Shown here one piece after another: positions 1 through 5,997 of a DNA stretch of 7,113 nt. The stretch is from Hyphomicrobiales bacterium (GTDB lineage Bacteria; Pseudomonadota; Alphaproteobacteria; Rhizobiales; Aestuariivirgaceae), in assembly GCA_027051995.1 (NCBI GenBank), contig JALUFY010000440.1, positions 1 through 7,113 on the forward strand, given 5' to 3'. Position 1 is the stretch's first letter; each line of letters begins with the position of its first letter. Both the position numbers and the translations under genes were made by a program. The notes under the pieces were generated by a model. It was given only the letters and a program-made list of their open reading frames with translations. It was not told the DNA's origin and ran no database searches.

Positions 1-578
1 TCGTCTGTTCGCTGCCCATGATCAGCGAGAACCGCCGCAAGGTCATGTCCTTCGCCGAAGGGGTGGTGCTGGAGCCGGGCATCGGGTCGGGGCTCAATCT
101 GGCGCATTATGATCCGGGCGCGGTGAGGCAGGTCATCGGCGTCGATCCGCAGGAGAATCTTCTCAGGCTGGCGCGTCGCCGCGCAGGGGAGGCGCGCGTG
201 CCGGTGGAGTTTCTGGCGCAATCGGCGGAGAGCCTGCCGCTGGAGGACAATTCGGTGGATACCGTGCTGCTCACCTATACCGGCTGCTCCATTCCGGACG
301 TGGCGGCGGCGCTGGCCGAGTTCCGCCGCGTGCTGAAGCCCTCCGGGCGGCTTCTGTTCTGCGAGCACGGGCGCTCGCACGAGCCCCGGGTGGCGCGCTT
401 TCAGGACGCGGCGAACCGCATCTGGCGGCCGCTGGCGGGCGGCTGCCACCTGAACCGCGACATCGAGGCGCTGCTGAAGCAGGCGGGATTCGCCATTGAG
501 ACATGCGAGCGTTTCTACGCCATGCCAAGGCCGAAGTTCATCAGCTATCACTACACCGGCTCGGCGCGGCCCGCTTGA
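1..578 (+). CDS. Class I SAM-dependent methyltransferase (5' end cut by window)
   Basis: A methyltransferase of the Methyltransf_11 type, expected to be cytosolic and to use S-adenosylmethionine; its acceptor cannot be told. Counting from the first ATG in view (position 18), the SAM-binding glycine loop LEPGIGSGLN is at residues 18-27, the acidic residue ending beta 2 is D43, the AESLPLEDNSVD segment is at 70-81 and the EFRRVLKPSGRLLFCEHG post-motif stretch is at 101-118. The frame is open to the window edge and reads VCSLP just before that ATG. Relatives usually carry about 20 more residues there (a helix ending in a short Cys-containing segment before MISENRRKV-like sequence), so I infer that the true start lies outside the window and position 18 is internal. 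GC-rich codon use matches the host. It resembles small METTL7-like or UbiE-like proteins often annotated as phospholipid or generic methyltransferases. The family is sure; the substrate is unknown. Confidence 0.88.
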   Translation, partial: VCSLPMISENRRKVMSFAEGVVLEPGIGSGLNLAHYDPGAVRQVIGVDPQENLLRLARRRAGEARVPVEFLAQSAESLPLEDNSVDTVLLTYTGCSIPDVAAALAEFRRVLKPSGRLLFCEHGRSHEPRVARFQDAANRIWRPLAGGCHLNRDIEALLKQAGFAIETCERFYAMPRPKFISYHYTGSARPA

Positions 579-702
579 GGGGGCAGGGCATGAACGGGAT
601 TATCGGCCCCGGCAATTCAGGGCGGCGGGCGCGTGAGATTGTGGCACTGGATGACCAGCGCGGGGGAGCGGGGGATGCGGCGCATGCAGGCGTGAACAAG
701 GG

Positions 703-723
703 AGCGGAATTGCGAATTCCGCT
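703..723. repeat. Perfect 9-bp inverted repeat around a GCG loop
   Basis: The arms AGCGGAATT (703-711) and AATTCCGCT (715-723) are exact reverse complements separated by GCG. The element lies 125 bases after the methyltransferase stop and about 24 bases before the putative -35 of the next gene. No T-run follows on either side, so it is not a standard intrinsic terminator. It could be an operator, an mRNA-end hairpin, or part of a dispersed repeat. Confidence 0.55.
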
Positions 724-746
724 TCGCTCAGTGGCGCAAAGACCAT

Positions 747-775
747 TTGCACGCGGCATGACTTTGGCGCATAAT
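747..775 (+). promoter_or_regulatory. Putative sigma-70-type promoter for the LprI-like gene
   Basis: TTGCAC (747-752) and CATAAT (770-775) are separated by 17 bases. The -10 matches TATAAT at five of six positions; the -35 is weak beyond its TTG. A start near 782 would leave a leader of about 50 bases before the ATG at 833. This is a pattern match only. Confidence 0.45.
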
Positions 776-832
776 GGCCCGGCGGGAGGGCGGCTCCTTG
801 ATTGCCGGACGAAATGCAGGGGGAGAGCCATC

Positions 833-1192
833 ATGCGCAAGAGATTGACTGTTCCGCTTTTCCTGGGGCTGCTGATGGCGGCGCAGGCTGCAAGTGCCGC
901 GCGGGCGGCCAGTTTCGATTGCCGCCGCGCCCGCACGCCGGACGAAATCGCCATCTGCCAGACGCCGCAGCTGTCGGAGCTGGACAGCATAATGGCCATG
1001 TTCTACCACGGCCTGCGGCGCTATACGCGGCGCTACGGCAACGCCATGGGCCTGCAAGGCCAGTTGAAGAATGATGCGCGCGCCTTCCTGAACCGCCGCG
1101 CCGCCTGCGGCGCGAATGTCCCCTGCCTGACCGAAGCCTACAAGGAACGCATACAGGAGCTTCTGGTCAACTGGGCGCAGGCAATGGAATAA
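833..1192 (+). CDS. Small secreted LprI/DUF1311-like cysteine protein
   Basis: A 119-residue protein with a clear Sec signal peptide: basic start MRKR, hydrophobic core VPLFLGLLMAAQAA, and an Ala-rich cleavage region ending about A22-A26. The mature part begins SFDCRRARTPDEIAICQTPQLSELD and contains four cysteines at 30, 42, 92 and 98, spaced as in the lysozyme-inhibitor LprI N-terminal (DUF1311) family, whose members are periplasmic or lipoprotein-like and whose founder inhibits lysozyme. The two Cys pairs probably form disulfides. No lipobox is seen, so it should be a soluble periplasmic protein. I chose the ATG at 833 because GGGGAG (820-825) lies 7 bases upstream and it gives the signal peptide directly; the open frame further upstream has neither. 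It is a single gene with its own candidate promoter. The family is likely, but lysozyme inhibition by this particular protein is not shown. Confidence 0.85.
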   Translation: MRKRLTVPLFLGLLMAAQAASAARAASFDCRRARTPDEIAICQTPQLSELDSIMAMFYHGLRRYTRRYGNAMGLQGQLKNDARAFLNRRAACGANVPCLTEAYKERIQELLVNWAQAME

Positions 1193-1493
1193 CCCCGCTT
1201 TATGTCCTCTGGCGAACCGAAATTGCATTCCTCGCCGCATGGGAGCCGCATTCTCTCTCTCCACCGTCAAGTCCGTTCCCGCCGCCCGGCCCGGCGCGCG
1301 TTGCCGCGCCCGTGCGCTCATGGTTTCTCCAGGTCTCAAAGGAATCCCTCTCCCGCTTTTCTCCAGCCTGCGGGGTAATCCGCCATGCGCCTTTGCGTCA
1401 AATATGCTGGAAAGGCACAAGGAGTGGGCTGCGCATTGCGTGCATCAGGCAAAGGCTTTCGCGCAATCACCCTGATGGTGTATCCTGCGCTGC
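1193..1493. other. 301-bp intergenic region, no gene seen
   Basis: No reading frame here has a ribosome binding site or recognisable product; the short open frames on both strands look like compositional artefacts. The region holds a GC hairpin without a T-tract (GGCGCG at 1293-1298 with CGCGCC at 1305-1310) and, at its right end, a small CACC/GGTG dyad (1468-1480) and a -10-like TATCCT (1481-1486) just before the YihY-family gene. Confidence 0.5.
1457..1486 (+). promoter_or_regulatory. Possible promoter giving a leaderless YihY-family mRNA
   Basis: TATCCT (1481-1486) ends 7 bases before the ATG at 1494. A weak TTTCGC/TTCGCG -35 lies 17-18 bases upstream. Transcription would be expected to begin at or next to the start codon, and no Shine-Dalgarno sequence precedes that ATG, which is consistent with a leaderless message. 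The evidence is weak. Confidence 0.3.
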
Positions 1494-2336
1494 ATGAGGG
1501 CGCGGGCGCGAAAGAGGCGGATGAAGCGGCTGATGCGGGAATACTGGGTGTTCCTGCGCGATTTCGTCCGCGATCTGTTCGACGCCCGGCTGGAGCATTA
1601 CGCCGCCTCTCTGAGCTGGAGCACGCTGTTCGCCATCGTGCCCTTCATGGCCATCATGATCGCCATTTTCACCAGCCTGCCCGTCTTCGCGCGGCTGCGC
1701 GCCGCCGTTGAGCGGCTGATGACGGACAACCTGCCCATCTCCGATCCGGCGCGCATCATGGGGGCCATCGACGGCTATATCGCCAACGCCGGACAGCTGG
1801 GCTGGATCGGCGCGGTCTATGTGCTCTTCGCCGCCGTCCTCTTCGCGCGCACCTATGACTATATCGTCAACGACATCTGCCGGACACACCGGCGCGGGGC
1901 GCTCTCCATGCTGCGCGCCTACGGGCCGCTGGCGCTGATCCTGCCGGCGCTGGCGGCGGCGGCCTACTGGCTGAACGCCGCGCTGGGCGATTTGTTCGCC
2001 TCATGGGGCTGGCATGTCCGGGGCTGGCTGGGCGGCGTCATCCCCTTTCTGCTCATCTGGGCCATCTTCTATCTGCTCTATCAGATCACGCCGAACCGCC
2101 CCATCGCCCCGGCGGCGGCGGCGGCGAGCGCCTTCATCGCCGCCGCCGTCTGGTCGCTGTCCAAGTGGCTGTTCGTCATCTACGTGGCTCACAACCGCAC
2201 CTACGCCACCATCTACGGCTCCGTTGCGGCGGTGATGTTTTTCCTTTTGTGGATACACCTTTCCTGGGCCATCTTCATCCACGGCCTGAAGTTCTGCGCC
2301 CTCCTCGACGAAGGCGGCGAGGTGAAACGCATCTGA
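1494..2336 (+). CDS. YihY/BrkB family inner-membrane protein
   Basis: A 280-residue polytopic membrane protein of the YihY/UPF0761 (BrkB, once called RNase BN) family; the biochemical role of the family is not settled. A basic N-terminus (MRARARKRRMKRLMREYW) is followed by about six hydrophobic segments near residues 38-62, 102-120, 143-163, 179-198, 205-230 and 241-266. Family hallmarks are AASLSWSTLFAIVP at 37-50, the ITPNRPI loop at 198-204, and the C-terminal YATIYGSVAAVMFFLLWIHLSWAIFIHG at 237-264. The usual Gly-Ala-Glu after the last helix is here Gly-Leu-Lys (264-266). The start is uncertain: ATGs at 1494, 1521 and 1533 are in frame. AAGAGG (1512-1517) is too close to 1521 and too far from 1533, while 1494 suits a leaderless message from the -10 just upstream, so I kept it. 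The gene is monocistronic and converges on rarA. Confidence 0.88.
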   Translation: MRARARKRRMKRLMREYWVFLRDFVRDLFDARLEHYAASLSWSTLFAIVPFMAIMIAIFTSLPVFARLRAAVERLMTDNLPISDPARIMGAIDGYIANAGQLGWIGAVYVLFAAVLFARTYDYIVNDICRTHRRGALSMLRAYGPLALILPALAAAAYWLNAALGDLFASWGWHVRGWLGGVIPFLLIWAIFYLLYQITPNRPIAPAAAAASAFIAAAVWSLSKWLFVIYVAHNRTYATIYGSVAAVMFFLLWIHLSWAIFIHGLKFCALLDEGGEVKRI

Positions 2337-2454
2337 GCGGCGGGCTCATGAGCTTGCGGCCCGACCCCCTCCCGGCGCTTCGCGCCTGCGGCACTTCGCG
2401 CCGGCCTCCCCCTGCCAGGGGGAGGCGGATAAAAGCGGGATTGCCCGCGTTCGT
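2337..2454. other. Convergent intergenic region with nested hairpins
   Basis: These 118 bases separate the stop of the YihY-family gene from the stop of rarA on the opposite strand. They hold GGCGC-TTC-GCGCC (2374-2386), an alternative longer pairing of CCGGCGC (2372-2378) with GCGCCGG (2398-2404), and the palindrome at 2404-2426. The T-run needed for intrinsic termination is missing on both strands, but the region is the natural place for transcripts from both sides to end. Confidence 0.5.
2404..2426. repeat. 23-bp perfect palindrome, probable dispersed intergenic element
   Basis: GCCTCCCCCTG (2404-2414) and CAGGGGGAGGC (2416-2426) are exact reverse complements about a single C, so either strand can form a very stable hairpin (in practice 9 pairs with a 5-base loop). 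From general knowledge, C-run/G-run palindromes of this sort recur between genes in many alphaproteobacterial chromosomes. Its place between two convergent stops suggests it acts as a transcript-end structure for both genes. Only one copy is in this window, so repetition is inferred. Confidence 0.7.
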
Positions 2455-3816
2455 TTACTCCCCCCGCTCCTTCTTCCGCTGCGCGCGCAGCTTCTCCCAC
2501 CACGCCAGCCGTTTGTTGATGTCGCGTTCGAAGCCGCGTTCGGGCGGGCGGTAGAAGCGTTTGCGGCCCAGTTCCGGCGGGAAGTAGTCCTGGCCGGAGA
2601 AGGCGCCGGGCTGGTCGTGGTCGTAGAGATAGCCCGCGCCGTATTCGTTCTCCTTCATCAGCTTCGTCGGCGCGTTGAGAATGATCTTCGGCGGCATCAG
2701 CGAGCCGGTCTTCCTGGCCGCCCGCAACGCCGCCTTCCAGGCGGTATAGACGGCGTTGGACTTCGGCGCGGTGGCCAGATAGACGGCCGCCTCGGCCAGC
2801 GCCAGTTCGCCCTCCGGGGAGCCAAGCTGGCGGAAGGCCTCGCGCGCCGCCACGGCCACGGAAAGCGCGTCCGGATCGGCCAGGCCGATGTCCTCGCTCG
2901 CCATGCGGATCAGGCGGCGGGCCAGATAGAGCGGGTCCTCTCCGGCGCTCAGCATGCGCGCCAGCCAGTAGAGCGCCGCGTCCGGATCGGAGCCGCGCAC
3001 CGACTTGTGCAGGGCGGAGATGAGGTTGTAATGCCCGTCACGGCTCTTGTCATAGACCGGCAGGCGCCGCCGCGCGATCTCTGAGAGCCCCTCCACGTCC
3101 AGCGGCGCGGCATCCTCCTCCGTGGCGGCGAAGACCTCCTCCACGAGATTGAGAAAATAGCGCCCGTCGCCATCGGCCAGCCGCACCAGGGCGGCGAAGG
3201 CCTCATCCGTCAGCGGCAGGGGCCGGCCTGCATGGGCCTCGGCCCGCTCCGCCAGCTTGCGCAGGGCCGCCTCGTCCAGCCGCTTCAGGGTGAGCGTCTG
3301 GCAGCGCGACAGCAGCGCGGCGTTGAGCTCGAAGGAAGGGTTCTCCGTGGTCGCGCCGATCAGGGTGATGGTTCCGTCCTCCACGACGGGCAGGAAGCTG
3401 TCCAGCTGGGCGCGGTTGAAGCGGTGGATTTCATCGACGAACAGAATGGTGCCCCGCCCCGTCTCGCGGCGCGCCCGGGCGGCGGCGAAGACCTTTTTCA
3501 GATCGGCGACGCCGGAGAAGATGGCGGAGATCTGCTCGAAGTAATCATCGGTGAGCGCCGCCAGCAGGCGCGCGATGGTGGTCTTGCCGGTGCCCGGCGG
3601 CCCCCACAGGATGAGCGAGGAGACGCGCCCGCTCCCGGCCATGCGGGAAAGCGGCCCGCCGGGGCCGGTCAGATGCTCCTGTCCGGCCACCTCGTCCAGT
3701 GTCCGCGGGCGCAACACATCGGCCAGCGGGCGCTTGCCCGCATCCGCCTCTCTCTCCGCCCCGTCCGCGCCGTCATCCGGCGCGAAGAGACCGGCCCTGC
3801 CCGCCTTGTCCGCCAT
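2455..3816 (-). CDS. rarA: RarA (MgsA) replication-associated recombination AAA+ ATPase
   Basis: A 453-residue cytosolic ATPase of the RarA/MgsA/WRNIP1 family, related to clamp-loader subunits, that acts at stalled replication forks with SSB. A variable, acidic N-terminus (1-30) is followed by PLADVLRPRTLDEVAGQEHL. Walker A GPPGTGKT is at 72-79, Walker B ILFVDE at 124-129, sensor 1 in GATTENPS at 154-161, the arginine finger in LLSRC (R171), and a sensor-2 arginine probably at R219 in DGDGRYFLN. The C-terminal half carries the family's tetramerisation region, with HKSVRGSDPDAALYWLARML (270-289), PKSNAVY (351-357) and NEYGAGYLYDHDQPGAFSGQDYFP (390-413). Length is normal. It starts 9 bases after the htrA stop with only a weak GGCGGG before the ATG, so translational coupling to htrA is likely. 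The htrA-rarA order is common in alphaproteobacteria. No missing catalytic residue was seen. Confidence 0.96.
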   Translation of the reverse strand: MADKAGRAGLFAPDDGADGAEREADAGKRPLADVLRPRTLDEVAGQEHLTGPGGPLSRMAGSGRVSSLILWGPPGTGKTTIARLLAALTDDYFEQISAIFSGVADLKKVFAAARARRETGRGTILFVDEIHRFNRAQLDSFLPVVEDGTITLIGATTENPSFELNAALLSRCQTLTLKRLDEAALRKLAERAEAHAGRPLPLTDEAFAALVRLADGDGRYFLNLVEEVFAATEEDAAPLDVEGLSEIARRRLPVYDKSRDGHYNLISALHKSVRGSDPDAALYWLARMLSAGEDPLYLARRLIRMASEDIGLADPDALSVAVAAREAFRQLGSPEGELALAEAAVYLATAPKSNAVYTAWKAALRAARKTGSLMPPKIILNAPTKLMKENEYGAGYLYDHDQPGAFSGQDYFPPELGRKRFYRPPERGFERDINKRLAWWEKLRAQRKKERGE

Positions 3817-3825
3817 GCCGCCCGC

Positions 3826-5250
3826 CTATCTTTGCAGGCGCAGGACGCGGCCGCGCCGGTCTATGGCCGTCTCCCAGATGCGCGCGCCGCCGGCCAGCAG
3901 GGCCTTCAGCTCGCGCACCGTGTGCACCTTGTCGCCGTTGACCTCCAGAATGATGTCGCCCCGGCGGAAGCCCGCGCGCGCCGCGGGCCCGCCCAGCACC
4001 TTCGTGATGACCACCCCGGTGCGCGCCGGATCGCGCAGGCCCAGCTCGTCGATGACGGCGGGCGAGAGATTGGCCACCTTCAGCCCGGCGAAGAGATTGC
4101 GCCCGGAGATGGTGGTCTCCTCGCGCGGCGGAATCTCCGGCGGCGCGGCGCGCGGCGCGGCAAGGTCAATCCGGCGGCCCTTGCGCAGGATGACGAGCCT
4201 GGCCGCCCTGCCGACGGGCTGGCCGGAGAAGCGGTAGCCGAATTCGCGCACATCGCCGATGGGCTTGCCGTCGATGGCGATAATCACGTCGCCGCGCTTC
4301 AACCCGGCCTTTTTCAGCGGGCTGAGCTTGTGCAGCTTGACCACCAGCGCGCCGAAGGGCCGCTTCATCCCCAGGCTCTCGGCGATGTCGCTGGTGACGG
4401 CCTGCAGATAGACCCCCGCCCAGGGGCGCACCACCTTGCCGCCGGAGCGGGCGTTGACGATGAGCGTCTTGACCATGTTCGAGGGAATGGCGAAGCCGAT
4501 GCCGTTGGAGCCGCCGGAGCGCGAGAAGATCATGGTGTTGATGCCGACGAGCCGGCCTTTCATGTCCACCAGCGCGCCGCCGGAATTGCCCGGATTGATG
4601 GCCGCGTCCGTCTGGATGAAGAACTGGTAGTTGGATTTGCCCACGCCGGTGCGCGCCAGCGCCGAGACGATGCCCTGGGTGACCGTCTGGCCGACGCCAA
4701 AGGGATTGCCGATGGCCAGCACGATGTCGCCCACCTGCAGGCTGTCCGAATCCCCGATTTGCAGATAGGGCAGCGGCCCGTCCGCCTTGATCTTGAGCAG
4801 CGCCAGATCGGTGCGCTCGTCGCGCAGGATCAGTCTGGCCTTGAACTCGCGCCGGTCGGAGAGCACCACGCGGATGTCGTCGGCGTCGCGGATGACGTGA
4901 TTGTTGGTGACGATGAAGCCGCTGGCCGAGATCAGCACGCCAGAGCCCAGCGAATTGCGCACCCGCTCGCGCGGCCGGCCAAGCGAGAGGCCATCGCCGA
5001 AGAACTGGCGGAAGAAGGGATCATCGAACAGCAGGGGCATGCGGCGGCGCGCGCGCACGATTTTCTTGGCATAGACATTGACCACCGCCGGGCGGACCTT
5101 TTTCACCACCGGAGCGAAGGACAGGGTGATCTGCGCCTGGCTTGCGGGCGTAACCCTTTCGGCATGCAAACTTTGTCCGAAATAGCCGAAGATACCGGTA
5201 AGAGTCAGCAGGAAAATTATTATACCGCCGCCAAACTTGAAGTTTCTCAT
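3826..5250 (-). CDS. htrA: HtrA/DegP-type Do-family periplasmic serine protease
   Basis: A 474-residue envelope-stress protease/chaperone that degrades misfolded periplasmic proteins. A signal peptide (MRNFKF, then GGGIIIFLLTLTGIFGYFG, likely cut after LHA at residue 30) leads to a trypsin-like domain at about 44-265 with an intact triad: H118 in TNNHVI, D148 in RTDLALL and S223 in GNSGG. Two PDZ domains follow at about 275-365 and 385-470, as in DegP/DegQ. The start at 5250 is preferred over the in-frame ATG at 5268 because GGAAGG (5261-5266) lies 10 bases ahead of it and the signal peptide then begins normally; the 5268 ATG directly abuts the stop of the restriction gene. There is almost no room for a private promoter. 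About the first 35 codons are AT-rich (ATA, TTT, AGT) while the rest is GC-rich, suggesting the 5' end was exchanged. DegP versus DegQ cannot be decided. Confidence 0.95.
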   Translation of the reverse strand: MRNFKFGGGIIIFLLTLTGIFGYFGQSLHAERVTPASQAQITLSFAPVVKKVRPAVVNVYAKKIVRARRRMPLLFDDPFFRQFFGDGLSLGRPRERVRNSLGSGVLISASGFIVTNNHVIRDADDIRVVLSDRREFKARLILRDERTDLALLKIKADGPLPYLQIGDSDSLQVGDIVLAIGNPFGVGQTVTQGIVSALARTGVGKSNYQFFIQTDAAINPGNSGGALVDMKGRLVGINTMIFSRSGGSNGIGFAIPSNMVKTLIVNARSGGKVVRPWAGVYLQAVTSDIAESLGMKRPFGALVVKLHKLSPLKKAGLKRGDVIIAIDGKPIGDVREFGYRFSGQPVGRAARLVILRKGRRIDLAAPRAAPPEIPPREETTISGRNLFAGLKVANLSPAVIDELGLRDPARTGVVITKVLGGPAARAGFRRGDIILEVNGDKVHTVRELKALLAGGARIWETAIDRRGRVLRLQR

Positions 5251-5260
5251 ATATCTGACA

Positions 5261-5266
5261 CCTTCC
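5261..5266 (-). promoter_or_regulatory. Ribosome binding site deciding the htrA start
   Basis: On the minus strand GGAAGG runs from 5266 to 5261 and the ATG begins at 5250, 10 bases on. It lies inside the codons that would be read if translation began at 5268, which favours the shorter protein. Confidence 0.55.
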
Positions 5267-5268
5267 AT

Positions 5269-5997
5269 TCAACCAGAAACATGTTCGAGAAGCCTATCCC
5301 ACTGTACCCGGCCTTCCCCGGTGCAGAACCGGACGAGAAAATCACGCGTCAGCACATTCACTTTTTGCGCATATTCTTCATTGAACAATTCATTCCATCG
5401 CTCGGCCTCCTGTCCAAGCGGGTCAATTATATCCTTGTAGATGGTATCACTGCCGCTTATGAACTCCCAGAAGACTCTCCCACAATACTTGTAATACCCT
5501 TTTTCCTTGTATGGGCGCGCATCCCTGCCATAGATGCAGCCATTGATGAATTCCACATGCCCAGTGTGACCACTTGTGCGCAATGTTCGCATGGCCCTGT
5601 TGAAATTATGGACCATCCTGTTGATCTGACTTGAATTGCCCCAGTTCGGGCCGGATTTGATGCTGACGAGATAGCGGCGGCCTTCTTTCTCCAGCTCTAG
5701 ATCAATGCCTTCCGCCGTGGATTTCTGGCCTCCATATGCTTCCTGTGCGACAGCTATGGCCAGTTTTTCCATCCAGTCGCCAAAAGTCGTTTCTTCGCTG
5801 GAAGACAGGGCGGCATCCAGAAAAGACCGGATGATCTGTTCTCCGGTTTCCATGCCCTTGACGCGAAAAAGATAGGGATTCTTGCGCCTCGTAAGATCGC
5901 CAAGACGTAATTCCCGCAGCTTTTTCAGGCGTTTCTCCTCCTGAAATTCTCCGATATGTTCCGAAATCCATGCAGCAGCGAATTGTTCAATGCTCAT
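5269..5997 (-). CDS. Type II restriction endonuclease, PmeII-like PD-(D/E)xK family
   Basis: A 242-residue protein encoded directly behind a DNA methyltransferase and overlapping it by ATGA, so it is best read as the nuclease of that pair. It resembles what I recall as the PmeII family of type II restriction enzymes, often mislabelled cytosolic protein. The diagnostic block is GGQKSTAEGIDLELEKEGRRYLVSIKSGPNWGNSSQ at about 89-124, a PD-(D/E)xK-like core with D99 and K114; the residue two before the lysine is S112 rather than Glu/Asp, and E77 in FGDWMEKLA may supply the other metal ligand. Further conserved-looking pieces are NPYLFR (40-45), INGCIYGRD (151-159), YYKYCGRVFWEFISG (168-182) and IIDPLGQEA (190-198). 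No Shine-Dalgarno is needed if coupled to the methyltransferase. Lower GC and mixed codons mark it as acquired. The recognition site cannot be read from sequence. The family name is from memory; nuclease identity is supported by context and core motif. Confidence 0.82.
   Translation of the reverse strand: MSIEQFAAAWISEHIGEFQEEKRLKKLRELRLGDLTRRKNPYLFRVKGMETGEQIIRSFLDAALSSSEETTFGDWMEKLAIAVAQEAYGGQKSTAEGIDLELEKEGRRYLVSIKSGPNWGNSSQINRMVHNFNRAMRTLRTSGHTGHVEFINGCIYGRDARPYKEKGYYKYCGRVFWEFISGSDTIYKDIIDPLGQEAERWNELFNEEYAQKVNVLTRDFLVRFCTGEGRVQWDRLLEHVSG
5994..5997 (-). promoter_or_regulatory. ATGA stop/start overlap coupling methylase to nuclease
   Basis: On the minus strand ATG (5997-5995) of the nuclease overlaps TGA (5996-5994) of the methyltransferase. 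A ribosome ending the methylase can restart at once, so nuclease translation is probably coupled to and follows methylase translation. Confidence 0.75.

Noticed and set aside
591..638. 15-codon frame starting ATGAACGGG just after the methyltransferase stop, with a G-rich stretch before it
   Set aside because: Too short and without any recognisable feature; the G-rich stretch is ordinary for this DNA.
1293..1310. GGCGCG/CGCGCC hairpin as a terminator for the LprI-like gene
   Set aside because: It lies 100 bases after the stop, has no T-tract, and GC-only hairpins are frequent by chance in DNA of this composition.
728..1420. 230-codon minus-strand frame across the LprI-like gene
   Set aside because: It is antisense to a gene with a signal peptide, ribosome site and conserved cysteines; no domain or start signal of its own.
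1385..1711. 108-codon plus-strand frame overlapping the YihY-family gene
   Set aside because: It overlaps a clear membrane protein in another frame and its translation is Arg/Ala-rich with no domain; it is a frame shadow.
3232..5634. 800-codon plus-strand open frame opposite htrA and rarA
   Set aside because: It is antisense to two genes with intact catalytic motifs, its product is a low-complexity Arg/Ala/Gly/Asp-rich string, and it crosses the htrA-nuclease junction. It is an effect of GC-rich codons in the opposite strand.
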